Of a stretch of DNA of 64,000 nt, positions 19,003 to 27,356 are shown one piece after another. Positions within the stretch are counted from its first letter, which is position 1; every line of letters begins with the position of its first letter. The notes under the pieces were generated by a model, which saw only the letters and a list, made by a program, of their open reading frames with translations, was not told the DNA's origin and did no database searches. The DNA is from an uncultured Oscillospiraceae bacterium (GTDB taxonomy: Bacteria; Bacillota; Clostridia; Oscillospirales; Oscillospiraceae): positions 1-64,000 of the forward strand of contig CAJTSQ010000008.1 of assembly GCA_910578735.1 (NCBI GenBank). The letters run 5' to 3'. The position numbers and the translations under genes were made by a program.

Positions 19003-19623
19003 CTAATCGCTGTAGGCCTGCTTGGCCTCCTTGAATACATATCCCCGCAGCTGAAGCTCATACATGGCGGCCAGGTCCACAAACCGGCAGCCGTAGCCCT
19101 TGACGGGGCGGCTGTAGCGGTCGGGGCGGGTCTCGATGCGCAGCACCTCGGCGGTGAGGGGGATGGTGCCGCCGGCGTCGTGAAAGTAGAAGAACACCTG
19201 ATCTCCGGGCTGGAGGTCCAGGTCGGTGACCATGTAAATGCCGCCGGCGCTGATGTTGTAGATGGTGGCGGGGGCCTCCAGGGTCTGGTCCGGCGCCTCC
19301 AGGGTGACGGTGACCTTGACCGTGGTGGAGATTTTCACATCCTCCCGGCGCTGGTCCTGGGCCAGCTGTTCCAGAACCTCGCAGCGGAAGGAGCGGTGCT
19401 TCCGGTCGTCGGTGACCAGGGGGGAAGTGAGCCGGCACTTGCAGGTGACCAGGCCCTTGACGGGGTCGTAGAACACGATCTGTGCCGGGTCGGGAGGGGT
19501 GTAGTCCCGGGGCGCGGTAATCAGGAGGCTGTCCATCACGCCGTGGCCGACGGAAGCGGGGATCACCTGATCGTTGGCCGTATCATGGATTTCGGCCTTT
19601 CTGCAGTGAGAAAATGCGGACAA
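19003..19623 (-). CDS. PilZ-domain c-di-GMP effector, YcgR/DgrA-like
   Basis: A 206-aa protein with an N-terminal YcgR-N-like beta domain (about residues 15-95) and a C-terminal PilZ domain (about 98-195). The c-di-GMP motif N-x-S-x-x-G is present (NISAGG). The RxxxR motif reads R-E-D-V-K, with Lys replacing the second Arg. YcgR-type proteins slow flagellar motors when bound to c-di-GMP, and the position at the edge of the flagellar locus fits that role. The TTG start at 19623 was chosen because AGGTGG is 7 bases upstream; the longer frame has no such site. Confidence 0.85.
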   Translation of the reverse strand: MSAFSHCRKAEIHDTANDQVIPASVGHGVMDSLLITAPRDYTPPDPAQIVFYDPVKGLVTCKCRLTSPLVTDDRKHRSFRCEVLEQLAQDQRREDVKISTTVKVTVTLEAPDQTLEAPATIYNISAGGIYMVTDLDLQPGDQVFFYFHDAGGTIPLTAEVLRIETRPDRYSRPVKGYGCRFVDLAAMYELQLRGYVFKEAKQAYSD

Positions 19624-19689
19624 CTTGATTCCACCTCGTTTCTGAAATGCGCGGGACCGGCCCGCAGCTGGAAAAGTATGTCTGACCCT

Positions 19690-19718
19690 ATTATAATAGA
19701 AAATCCGCCGGGACGCAA
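19690..19718 (-). promoter_or_regulatory. sigma-A-type promoter of the PilZ gene
   Basis: Minus strand: TTGCGT (19718-19713), 17-bp spacer, TATAAT (19695-19690), about 60 bases of leader before the TTG start. Confidence 0.6.
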
Positions 19719-19790
19719 CGGTTAAATACGGACAAAGGGCCCGCCGGGCCCATATAGAGGAAATAACGAAAAAATTTTTCCGAGCCATGT

Positions 19791-19817
19791 TATGTTTTGC
19801 GGCACTTAGTCCGATAA
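19791..19817 (+). promoter_or_regulatory. candidate sigma-28 promoter of flgM-flgN-flgK-flgL
   Basis: TATGTTTT (19791-19798), exactly 11 bp, then TCCGATAA (19810-19817). The sigma-28 consensus is TAAAGTTT-N11-GCCGATAA, so the -10 matches 7 of 8 and the -35 matches 5 of 8. The downstream genes are typical late flagellar genes. Confidence 0.5.
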
Positions 19818-19891
19818 AAGTAATACAGAGTGTTGAACCATGCTTGTTGACACAAACGCTCCCGGACAGGGGGCTTCAGGAGGGCACTGTT

Positions 19892-20197
19892 ATGTTGATT
19901 AGAAGATCGGAGAGATTTCCTTCCGCCCCTATCGTGACGGGACAGCCCCGGTCCTCGGGAATCCAGCGCGTCCGGACGGCGGAGGCCCATTTTGACCAGA
20001 TCACATTCTCCGCCCCCGCAGGGCCGGAGGCCGCCCCCACCTTCCGGGAGCTGGCGGCCAGCCTGTCCCAGCAGGTGCGTACTTACAATACCACAGGAAA
20101 GATCCAGGACCTGCACCGCCAGGTGGCGTCCGGCGAGTACCGCCCCGACGCCCGGGAGACCGCGGCCCGGATGCTGCTGATGTCGGAGGGCGAGTGA
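19892..20197 (+). CDS. flgM: anti-sigma-28 factor FlgM
   Basis: A 101-aa protein. The C-terminal half carries the FlgM pattern 'KIQDLHRQVASGEYRPDARETAARML' that binds FliA, while the N-terminus is disordered and Arg/Pro-rich. FlgM holds FliA inactive until it is exported through the finished hook. ATG at 19892 follows CAGGAGG. It heads the flgM-flgN-flgK-flgL unit, and its stop overlaps flgN. fliA itself is 27 kb downstream in the fla operon. Confidence 0.9.
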   Translation: MLIRRSERFPSAPIVTGQPRSSGIQRVRTAEAHFDQITFSAPAGPEAAPTFRELAASLSQQVRTYNTTGKIQDLHRQVASGEYRPDARETAARMLLMSEGE

Positions 20198-20646
20198 TGG
20201 CGAGCTGGCAGGACTATTTAAAGCTGATGCGCAGCCTGAGCAAGACTCTGGGGGACCTGACCGAGGTGGAGCATGACAAAAACGCCGCTGCCGCCCGGGG
20301 CGACCTCCGGGGGGTGGAGGAGTGCATGAAGCGGGAGCAGGTGCTCAGTCTGACCCTGCGGGGCTACGACCAGAAGCGGGACTCCCTGCTGAGGGACCTG
20401 GGGATAACCGGGGTCAGGCTCAGTACCCTGGTGGACCACAGCCCGGAGGAGCTGCGGCTGGAGACCAAGGCCGTGGCCGAAGAACTGCGCCGGCAGTACG
20501 CCCTGTTCCAAACCGCCAGCGAAGTGGCCAGGAATACCCTGGAGTGCAATCTGCGGGCCATTGAGCGCACCCAGGCCGTCCAGGCCGGAGACGCGGTCCA
20601 GGCAGAGGAGCAGCGGAAAAACCATCAGACAGATTTCCGGGCCTGA
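20197..20646 (+). CDS. flgN: flagellar export chaperone FlgN
   Basis: A 149-aa all-helical protein of FlgN type with long amphipathic helices and a basic, low-complexity tail. FlgN keeps FlgK and FlgL unfolded and brings them to the export gate. The ATG at 20197 overlaps the flgM stop. Position directly before flgK supports the call more than sequence alone, because FlgN diverges fast. Confidence 0.85.
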   Translation: MASWQDYLKLMRSLSKTLGDLTEVEHDKNAAAARGDLRGVEECMKREQVLSLTLRGYDQKRDSLLRDLGITGVRLSTLVDHSPEELRLETKAVAEELRRQYALFQTASEVARNTLECNLRAIERTQAVQAGDAVQAEEQRKNHQTDFRA

Positions 20647-20676
20647 GCCCCGGTGAAATAAAAAGGAGAACAAACT

Positions 20677-22881
20677 ATGGCTGTTATCGGTACTTTTGGC
20701 TCGTTTACCGCCGCCCGGCTGGCGATCTACGCCTCCCAGTCGTCTCTGAACGTGACGGGCAACAATATTGCCAATATCAACACCAAGGGCTACACCCGGC
20801 AGCGGATGGACCTGGTGTCCCTCCACTCCGCGGGCAGCGCCCGGTATCACAGCGGATATAATCTGGACATCGGCTACGGCGTGCTGGCCGACAGCGTGTC
20901 TCAGCTGCGGGACCCCTTCTTGGATATCCGCTACCGCAACGAAAATTCCAGCGTGGGCTCCTACGAGGCCCGGGTGAAGGGGCTGCAGCAGATCTCCTCC
21001 ATCCTGGACGAGGTGGGCAAGGGCGAGGGCGAATTCGGCGTGCTGGAGGCCCAGTTCAACGACTTTATGTCTCAGCTGAACGTGCTGAACTACGCCGCCG
21101 GCACCGAGGAGTTCGACACCACCGTCCGCTCCTCCGCCGAGAGCCTGGTAAAGTACTTCAACTCCTACGCCAAGGCCCTGAACACGGTGCAGAGCAACCA
21201 GCTGGAGCAGATCAAGGACGAGGTCAAGTCGGTGAACACCATCCTCACCCAGATCCGGGACCTGAATGCCCAAATCCGGGAGGCGGGCATCCACCACGAG
21301 AAGGCCCTGGAGCTGCGGGACCAGCGGAATGTGCTGATTGACGATTTGTCCTCCTATATGAAGATCGACGTGCGGTACAGCATGGAGAAGATCGACGAGT
21401 TTTCCGAGGTGGAAAAGCTGTCCATCAGCCTGGCCGGCACCGGCAATCCCCCCATCTACCTGGTCAACGGCATCTACGGCGCCCAGATTTCCATGCCTGA
21501 GGAGAGTCCGATGCGCAATCCTCAGTATGATCCGACCGATCCCAGAGGCATGAAGTATATCAGCCGGGAGAGCGATTTTGGCGCAAATCCTCCCAAAATT
21601 GTGCTTACCGATAATGAGCGGGAGGCCTATAAAAATCCGGATGGGTCGCTTATGCTGAACGAGGCTCCCAATAACCCTGATCCGAATACTTGCTTTGTCC
21701 CAACACATATTGCGGGTATGAAATACGCCCAGGTCGATAAGGATGGAACGATAATTGCCTACACGGACGATCCGGAGCAGGCCTCTATGGTGGACAACGC
21801 CAAAGACGGCTCCATGGAGAACCGGCTGTGGATGCAGGTGCAGCCTCTGGTAGACGAAAAGGGCCGCTATATCCGGGACGACTACGGCCGGGAAATCAAG
21901 GATGTTGTGGACCTGGGCGATACTACCCTGTACGGCTCCCTCCAGACAATGCGGGAGCTGCTCACCGAGGAGGGCGAGTTCGCCAGCGATACCGACATCG
22001 CTTTTGATCACGAAGCCAGCGGCAAGCGGGGCATCCCCTACTATATCCACGCCCTGAACAACCTGGCCCAGCAGTTCGCCGCGGCCTACAACAAGGCCAA
22101 TCAGCTGGACTTTGATATGGTAGGGGCCGCCTATGAGACGGGTCAAGTTCCTGCTGCCCCCGGAGGTACAGTAACGGGGTTTGTGGATAAAAACGGCGAT
22201 CCTATCAAAATAAAAGTACCTGATCCTGCCGATCCAACACAGATGATTGACCACACCATTGTGCCCGGCGATTTTGACGATGCCACCAGTAAGCTGACGG
22301 AGGAGCAGAAGTACGCCGCCATGGAGCAGCTGCGCCTGAACGGCACGCTGACCAAGGACTACAGTTTCTACAACGGCGGCGTGCTGTTCAGCAGCTCGGG
22401 CGACGAGAATAATCCCCAGGGCATTACCGCCGCCAACATCACCATTGCCAAGAGCTGGGCCACCGGCGAGGTGCGCCTGCTGAACACCAAGGTTGTGGAC
22501 GGCAAGGACCACTCCACCGCCGACGACAACATCACCCACCTGTGGAACCTGATGAACGAGCAGATGGACTATTTTGCCGGGACCACCATCGGCGATGCGT
22601 CCCAGGGTGACAAGCGGTTCTTCCACGGCACCTTCCAACAGCGCCTGGCCGACATCAATATCATCCTCTCCAGCGACCACATGGTCAGCAACCTGCAGTA
22701 TGAGGACTTCACCAGCAAGGCGCTGAACCTGGAGAACAGCCGCCAGAGCGTCTCCGGCGTGGACCTGAATGACGAGGCCACCAGCATGATGACATTCCAG
22801 AAATCCTACTCCGCGGCCTGCCAGCTGATGACCACCCTGGACTCCATGCTGGATAAGCTGATCAACGACACGATGCGATAA
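20677..22881 (+). CDS. flgK: flagellar hook-associated protein 1, FlgK
   Basis: A 734-aa hook-filament junction protein, longer than the usual 450-550 aa. N-terminal D0 'SLNVTGNNIANINTKGYTRQ' and C-terminal 'GVDLNDEATSMMTFQKSYSA' are canonical. Two inserts in the surface part, about residues 271-371 (DNA 21490-21790) and 488-528 (22140-22260), use AT-richer codons than the flanks, suggesting they were gained or exchanged separately. AAAGGAG precedes the start. Confidence 0.95.
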   Translation: MAVIGTFGSFTAARLAIYASQSSLNVTGNNIANINTKGYTRQRMDLVSLHSAGSARYHSGYNLDIGYGVLADSVSQLRDPFLDIRYRNENSSVGSYEARVKGLQQISSILDEVGKGEGEFGVLEAQFNDFMSQLNVLNYAAGTEEFDTTVRSSAESLVKYFNSYAKALNTVQSNQLEQIKDEVKSVNTILTQIRDLNAQIREAGIHHEKALELRDQRNVLIDDLSSYMKIDVRYSMEKIDEFSEVEKLSISLAGTGNPPIYLVNGIYGAQISMPEESPMRNPQYDPTDPRGMKYISRESDFGANPPKIVLTDNEREAYKNPDGSLMLNEAPNNPDPNTCFVPTHIAGMKYAQVDKDGTIIAYTDDPEQASMVDNAKDGSMENRLWMQVQPLVDEKGRYIRDDYGREIKDVVDLGDTTLYGSLQTMRELLTEEGEFASDTDIAFDHEASGKRGIPYYIHALNNLAQQFAAAYNKANQLDFDMVGAAYETGQVPAAPGGTVTGFVDKNGDPIKIKVPDPADPTQMIDHTIVPGDFDDATSKLTEEQKYAAMEQLRLNGTLTKDYSFYNGGVLFSSSGDENNPQGITAANITIAKSWATGEVRLLNTKVVDGKDHSTADDNITHLWNLMNEQMDYFAGTTIGDASQGDKRFFHGTFQQRLADINIILSSDHMVSNLQYEDFTSKALNLENSRQSVSGVDLNDEATSMMTFQKSYSAACQLMTTLDSMLDKLINDTMR

Positions 22882-22895
22882 GGAGGTAACCTGAC

Positions 22896-24404
22896 ATGGG
22901 CTTTCGAATTACTACTAATATGATGATGAACACCTACCGGTACAATCTGCAGGGCACAACCAAGAAGCTCTCGGACGCCCGGGACAAGGTGCTCACCGGA
23001 CGCTACTTCAACAGCTACGCGGAGGATCCCGCCTCCGCTACCCAGGCCTTCCGCCTGCGCCGGGACTACTACCGGACCAGCGACCAGGTCTATAACAACT
23101 CCAACACCTACAACAAGTTTGACACCGCCTGGCAGAACCTGACCGGCATTGTGAATAAGCTGTCCGACGCCACCTCCCGGGTGGCCTCAATCCAGGGCGT
23201 CACCGGCACCGCCGGCGAGAGCCGCAAGGCCCTGGCCCAGGTGCTGCGGGAGACCGCCGATTCGGTCATCCAGGGCATGAACCAGAAGCTGGGCGACCAG
23301 TTCATCTTCGCCGGCAACGACGGCCTGAAGGTCCCCTTCAGCTGGAGCGAGGACGGGAAAACCCTGTACTACCGCGGCGTCAACGTGAACGCCGGCAAGG
23401 TGGAGAAGCCTGTCGCAAAGGAGCCGGACTGGATTCAGAAAATGCGGGCAGACGGGGCTGCTGCGGGAGATGAACTGGCGGCAAAGTGGGCTGACTATTA
23501 CAGTCATAAGACGGATGTGAAGCCGGATACACCGGCGGACGATACGGTTTACCTGAAACTCTATGCGGATCCGAGTGACCCGACGTTATCCGCTGAACAG
23601 AAGGGCTGGGCTGACTACTATATGCACAAGACGGACGCCCCTCCCACGGCGGCAGAGCCCGCCTGGAAGGCAGACCCGGACAACTTTGATATGGTTGGTG
23701 CTCCAATTGTTGATAAATTGCCCCAGCCTTTGAGTAAAGAGGACCAGGCGTGGGTCGATTACTACAAGGACCAGAGCGACCTGAAGCAGCTGAAAGAGAT
23801 GGCCGGCGAGGAGCTGTATATCGACCTGGGCATGGGCCTGCAGGAGTCGGCGCCCAACCAGCCCATCAAGGGCAGCTACTTCAACGCGGCCCTGTGCGGC
23901 GTGGACTTTGTAAACTACGGGGTGGACACCAAGGACGGCAGCGGCGACCCCAAGAACCTGGCCCTTATTATGAAGGAGCTGGCCGATGTCTTTGAAACCT
24001 GGGGCGAAAACGGCCAGAAGTACCTGCCGGAGAAGTACCGGGAAGCCAAAGCTGAGGACATCAAGGCTATCCTGGAGGCGGGCGGCCCCGAGGCAGAGGA
24101 GATTAACAAGTACCACACGGAGATGGAAGCCAAGGCTTTCCGTCTGATGGATAAGCTGAAAGCCGCTCAGGAGCACACCACCGAAAAGTGGATCGAGGTG
24201 GAGGCCAAGTCCAAATTCCTGGTCACCAATCAGGATCGCCTCACCGACCAGCAGACCAACATCAACGAGCAGGTCCTGGACGTGGAGCAGATCGACCTGG
24301 CCGACGCCATCACCCAGTTCTCCTGGAACCAGTACTGCTACAACTCGGCGCTGAAAATTGGCAACCAGCTCCTCAGCCAGTCGCTGATCGACTATATGCG
24401 CTAA
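22896..24404 (+). CDS. flgL: flagellar hook-associated protein 3, FlgL, with an insert domain
   Basis: A 502-aa FlgL, clearly longer than the usual 300-400 aa. The N-terminal 'RITTNMMMNTYRYNLQGTTKKLS' and C-terminal coiled regions are flagellin-like and form the junction with the filament. The middle (about residues 170-290) holds three repeats around Trp198, Trp238 and Trp286 of the form W-[AV]-D-Y-Y-x-x-[KQ]-[TS]-D. The first two are near-identical at DNA level. The insert has lower GC than its flanks. AAGGAGG precedes the start. Confidence 0.93.
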   Translation: MGFRITTNMMMNTYRYNLQGTTKKLSDARDKVLTGRYFNSYAEDPASATQAFRLRRDYYRTSDQVYNNSNTYNKFDTAWQNLTGIVNKLSDATSRVASIQGVTGTAGESRKALAQVLRETADSVIQGMNQKLGDQFIFAGNDGLKVPFSWSEDGKTLYYRGVNVNAGKVEKPVAKEPDWIQKMRADGAAAGDELAAKWADYYSHKTDVKPDTPADDTVYLKLYADPSDPTLSAEQKGWADYYMHKTDAPPTAAEPAWKADPDNFDMVGAPIVDKLPQPLSKEDQAWVDYYKDQSDLKQLKEMAGEELYIDLGMGLQESAPNQPIKGSYFNAALCGVDFVNYGVDTKDGSGDPKNLALIMKELADVFETWGENGQKYLPEKYREAKAEDIKAILEAGGPEAEEINKYHTEMEAKAFRLMDKLKAAQEHTTEKWIEVEAKSKFLVTNQDRLTDQQTNINEQVLDVEQIDLADAITQFSWNQYCYNSALKIGNQLLSQSLIDYMR

Positions 24405-24471
24405 AATCCAACTGAATTGTGTGAAAAGGTAAGGAAGCCAAGTATCAGTAGAAGGGAGTGCGCGTCACACA

Positions 24472-25080
24472 ATGAAACCGTTGATTGAGATTACCACCGT
24501 TCCCATTCAGATTGAGATGAAGACCACCAACGCCAAGCTGGAGTACGCCCGGGGCACCGCCGAGATGGAGATTAGCCGGGAGAAGAACGGCCTGCAGATC
24601 AAGAGCCGGCCCATCAAGGTGAACATTGATACCTTTGAGGCCCGCAACTCCCTCTCGCCCACCCTGGCCCGCTACCTCCAGCAGAGCGCTGAGAAGGGCC
24701 GGCAGGCCTCCTACGAGGCCACCGCCACCTATGCCCGTCAGGGCCAGCTGCTGCTGGAGACTCAGGTGGGAGAGGAGCTGATTACCCAGTTCTCCGAGGA
24801 GGCCATGATGAAGGACGTCAAGACCAATGTGGGCCTGGACTTCCTCCCCAAGGGCGGGGCCGAGATTACCTGGGACCCCGGCGAGCTGAATATCCGCTAT
24901 GAGATGGATAAGCTGAATATCGACTGGCGCATGGGCACCGGCGACTTTGAGTTTACCCCCGGCGACATCGAGTTCACCGTGACCCAGCGGCCCGATGTGG
25001 TCATCAAGTATATCGGCGGCCCCATCTACGTGCCGCCCTCCTCCGACCCGAACTATGAGCCGGTGGATGTAACCATATAA
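24472..25080 (+). CDS. DUF6470 family protein (YviE-like)
   Basis: A 202-aa soluble protein starting 'MKPLIEITTVPIQIEMKTTNAKLEYARGT' and built of beta-strand-rich repeats. Its position between flgL and fliW matches Bacillus subtilis yviE, and the sequence agrees with DUF6470. Role unknown, but the conserved location implies a flagellar function. It is followed by a hairpin that could reduce expression of fliW-csrA. Confidence 0.82.
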   Translation: MKPLIEITTVPIQIEMKTTNAKLEYARGTAEMEISREKNGLQIKSRPIKVNIDTFEARNSLSPTLARYLQQSAEKGRQASYEATATYARQGQLLLETQVGEELITQFSEEAMMKDVKTNVGLDFLPKGGAEITWDPGELNIRYEMDKLNIDWRMGTGDFEFTPGDIEFTVTQRPDVVIKYIGGPIYVPPSSDPNYEPVDVTI

Positions 25081-25085
25081 CAGAA

Positions 25086-25112
25086 AAAGCGGCCCCGTCG
25101 GGCCGCTTCTAT
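25086..25112 (+). terminator. hairpin between the DUF6470 gene and fliW (weak terminator or attenuator)
   Basis: AAGCGGCCC-CGTC-GGGCCGCTT followed by CTATATTT. The T-run is poor and no promoter is visible before fliW, so partial read-through into fliW-csrA is likely. Confidence 0.6.
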
Positions 25113-25138
25113 ATTTCCCAGGACATGAAGGAGGAGCT

Positions 25139-25594
25139 ATGCGTTTCAAGACCAAATACTTTGGCGAAATCGAGTGCCCCGATGAGGATAAGCTCCATTT
25201 CCCCGAGGGCCTGTTCGGCTTTGAGGAGGAAAAGGAATTTTTTCTGCTGCCCTTCGAGGGCAGCGAGGGCTCCCTGCTCTGCTTCCAGAGCGCAGTGACC
25301 CCCGGCCTGGCCTTTGTGGCCATGAACCCCTTTTCCCTCAAGCCGGATTACGCCCCGGTGCTCACCCCCAGGGAGCTGAAGGCCATGGGGGTGGAGCGCA
25401 GCGAGGACCTGTGCTTCTATACGCTGTGCGTGGTGCGCAGCCCGGCGGCGGAGAGTACGGTGAACCTGCGCTGCCCCGTGGCCATCAACGACCAGACCCG
25501 CCGGGCCATGCAGGTAATCCTGGAGGAGGGGGGCTATCATATGCACCACCTTCTGTCGGAGTTCAGGCGGAAGGAGGAGAGCGCCCCATGCTGA
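25139..25594 (+). CDS. fliW: flagellar assembly factor FliW
   Basis: A 151-aa FliW with the family opening 'MRFKTKYFGEIECPDEDKLHFPEGLFGFE' and 'LCFYTLCVVRSP.....VNLRCPVAIN'. FliW binds and inhibits CsrA and is titrated by flagellin, which sets up feedback on flagellin translation. GAAGGAGGAG precedes the ATG. The csrA gene overlaps its 3' end, as in many Firmicutes. Confidence 0.96.
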   Translation: MRFKTKYFGEIECPDEDKLHFPEGLFGFEEEKEFFLLPFEGSEGSLLCFQSAVTPGLAFVAMNPFSLKPDYAPVLTPRELKAMGVERSEDLCFYTLCVVRSPAAESTVNLRCPVAINDQTRRAMQVILEEGGYHMHHLLSEFRRKEESAPC

Positions 25595-25815
25595 TTTTAC
25601 AGCGCAAAGAGGGGGAGTCCCTGCTGATCGGAGAGGAGATCGAGCTCACCGTCCTGGCTGTGGAGGCGGGGCGGGTGCGCCTGGCCATCCAGGCCCCCCG
25701 GAATGTCACGATCCTGCGCAGCGAGCTGAAGGTGGCCGCCGAGACCAACCGAGAGGCGGCGGACGAGGAGGTCTCCCCCCTGGAGCTGCTGGGGATTCTG
25801 AAAGAGAAAAACTAA
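25588..25815 (+). CDS. csrA: carbon storage regulator CsrA
   Basis: A 75-aa RNA-binding regulator starting 'MLILQRKEGESLLIGEEIELTVLAVEAGRVRLAI' with the conserved 'RSEL' end of the RNA-binding core. It blocks translation of target mRNAs (classically flagellin hag) by covering GGA motifs, and is antagonised by FliW. It overlaps fliW by 7 bp, so the pair is coupled. The flagellin target is not in the window. Confidence 0.97.
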   Translation: MLILQRKEGESLLIGEEIELTVLAVEAGRVRLAIQAPRNVTILRSELKVAAETNREAADEEVSPLELLGILKEKN

Positions 25816-25878
25816 ATCCGCCGCGCTCCCCCGAGCAGGAGAAATTTGGCGGCCGAAAAATGAGAGAAAGCAGTCTCA

Positions 25879-25922
25879 CAGGGGCGCCTTAATGATTTTT
25901 TCATTAAAGCGCCCCTGGTTTT
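25879..25922 (+). terminator. terminator after csrA
   Basis: CAGGGGCGC-TTAATGA...TCATTAA-GCGCCCCTG with an almost perfect long stem, followed by GTTTTC. It separates the flgM-csrA unit from the fla operon. Confidence 0.8.
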
Positions 25923-25979
25923 CTGCAAAACAGATGGACCGGAAATAATTGTAAGATGTAAAAAACATAAAAATAAACA

Positions 25980-26008
25980 TTGCTTTTCGGCCGGTAATCC
26001 TGTATAGT
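25980..26008 (+). promoter_or_regulatory. fla operon promoter candidate P1
   Basis: TTGCTT (25980-25985), 17-bp spacer, TATAGT (26003-26008). The gene-free stretch 25816-26295 holds a terminator, this promoter, two more, a short hairpin (AGCCCC/GGGGCT, 26028-26046) and a 7-bp inverted repeat (26153-26159 with 26190-26196). No gene was seen there. Confidence 0.55.
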
Positions 26009-26111
26009 ATAGGACACTTCAAATCTAAGCCCCGGAAACAGGGGCTGCGGCAGCATAAAATAAGCATAAACAGACAAACAAAATATGGCAGTAAGATATT
26101 GATTCTTTTTC

Positions 26112-26140
26112 TTGCATTGGTCGGAAAAATAAGATATAAT
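26112..26140 (+). promoter_or_regulatory. fla operon promoter candidate P2
   Basis: TTGCAT (26112-26117), 17-bp spacer, TATAAT (26135-26140). The transcript would start just before the AGACCCT/AGGGTCT inverted repeat. Confidence 0.6.
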
Positions 26141-26207
26141 GGAAAAGAATGAAGACCCTGCACCCGAACGGATGGTTAAATAGACGTTAAGGGTCTGATA
26201 TCAAGCC

Positions 26208-26236
26208 TTGCTTTTTCGCCGGGCCTGTGCTAGAAT
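26208..26236 (+). promoter_or_regulatory. fla operon promoter candidate P3
   Basis: TTGCTT (26208-26213), 17-bp spacer, TAGAAT (26231-26236), about 60 bp before flgB. Confidence 0.55.
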
Positions 26237-26295
26237 AAAGCATGGTCGGCTTGTGTGTACACGTCCGGTTCAGACCAGATTAGGAGGAGTGCTCC

Positions 26296-26691
26296 ATGAC
26301 AGATTTTTTATTCACCAATTCCATGCTCATGCTGGAACGGGCCATGAACTTTCAATGGACCAAGCAGACGGTGATTAACGACAATATTGTCAACGCGGAG
26401 ACGCCCAACTATAAAGTAAAGTATGTCACCTTTGAGGAGGCGCTGGACGACCAGATCCGCTCCGTGCTGCACAACACAGACCGGCGGGCCAGCGCGATGC
26501 GCTCCGTTATCAGCGGGGCCCGGCCTCAGGTCCATGTGGCGCAGTATGAGAGTACCCGTATGGACGACAACGGCGTCAACATCACAGAGCAGGAGACGGA
26601 GGCCACCCGAAACGCGCTCCAGATGCAGTACACGATGGATGCCATAAACAGCAACCTGTCGCTGATGCGCACCCTAATCCGAGGCCAGTAG
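26296..26691 (+). CDS. flgB: flagellar basal-body rod protein FlgB
   Basis: A 131-aa proximal rod protein with the helical N-terminus and the 'INDNIVNAETPNYK' rod/hook signature. First gene of the long fla/che operon. AGGAGGAG precedes the start. Confidence 0.95.
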   Translation: MTDFLFTNSMLMLERAMNFQWTKQTVINDNIVNAETPNYKVKYVTFEEALDDQIRSVLHNTDRRASAMRSVISGARPQVHVAQYESTRMDDNGVNITEQETEATRNALQMQYTMDAINSNLSLMRTLIRGQ

Positions 26692-26728
26692 GCTGTAGGA
26701 CGCGACTTGAAATAAGGAGGAATTTGCG

Positions 26729-27220
26729 ATGGCTTTCGTCAGTACCATTGACGTAATTGGCTCCGGGTTTACAGCACAGCAGCAGCGGCTGGATGTTATC
26801 TCCGAAAATATCGTCAATATGAACACCACACGCACCGAAAACGGGGAGGGCCCTTACCGGCGGAAAGTGGTAGTTTTCCAGGCCGACAACGGGGCAGGAC
26901 AGTTCCGCAGCGTGCTGGACCATGCGCGCACCCAGTTCCGCTGGAGCCGCCTGGGCAGGGGCGTGGGACAGACCTATGTCGATCCCAAGGAGATGGGCGT
27001 CGATGTGGTGGAGGTGGCGGAGGACCCCTCGGATTTCAAGCTGAAGTACGACCCGGATGACCCGGACGCCAATGAGGACGGCTATGTGGAGCTGCCCAAT
27101 GTGGACCTGGTGAAGGAGATCACCGACGGGATGGCAGCCAGTCAGGCTTTCTCAGCCAATATTACGGCGTTCAATCTTCTCAAGAGCGTGATTTCCAAAG
27201 GATTGGAGATCGGCAAATAA
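26729..27220 (+). CDS. flgC: flagellar basal-body rod protein FlgC
   Basis: A 163-aa proximal rod protein with N-terminal 'GSGFTAQQQRLDVISENIVNMNTTRT' and the C-terminal 'VDLVKEITDGMAASQAFSAN' core. It assembles with FlgB on FliE. AAGGAGG precedes the start. Confidence 0.95.
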   Translation: MAFVSTIDVIGSGFTAQQQRLDVISENIVNMNTTRTENGEGPYRRKVVVFQADNGAGQFRSVLDHARTQFRWSRLGRGVGQTYVDPKEMGVDVVEVAEDPSDFKLKYDPDDPDANEDGYVELPNVDLVKEITDGMAASQAFSANITAFNLLKSVISKGLEIGK

Positions 27221-27356
27221 GCCTATCTAGGTCAGGTTGAGTTTTTACCCGGCGGCAGGAAAGCCCCAAAGCCGGAAAATTTAGTCTGGCCTGGATTTGT
27301 GTTTTTAAAATAGAAAGAAATTGGGGTTTTGGCCCCTTTTCTAGGAGGAATTTAAG

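Noticed and set aside
25816..26295. Small gene in the csrA-flgB gap
   Set aside because: The only open frame of any length is a 95-codon antisense frame with no ribosome site, over promoters and a terminator.
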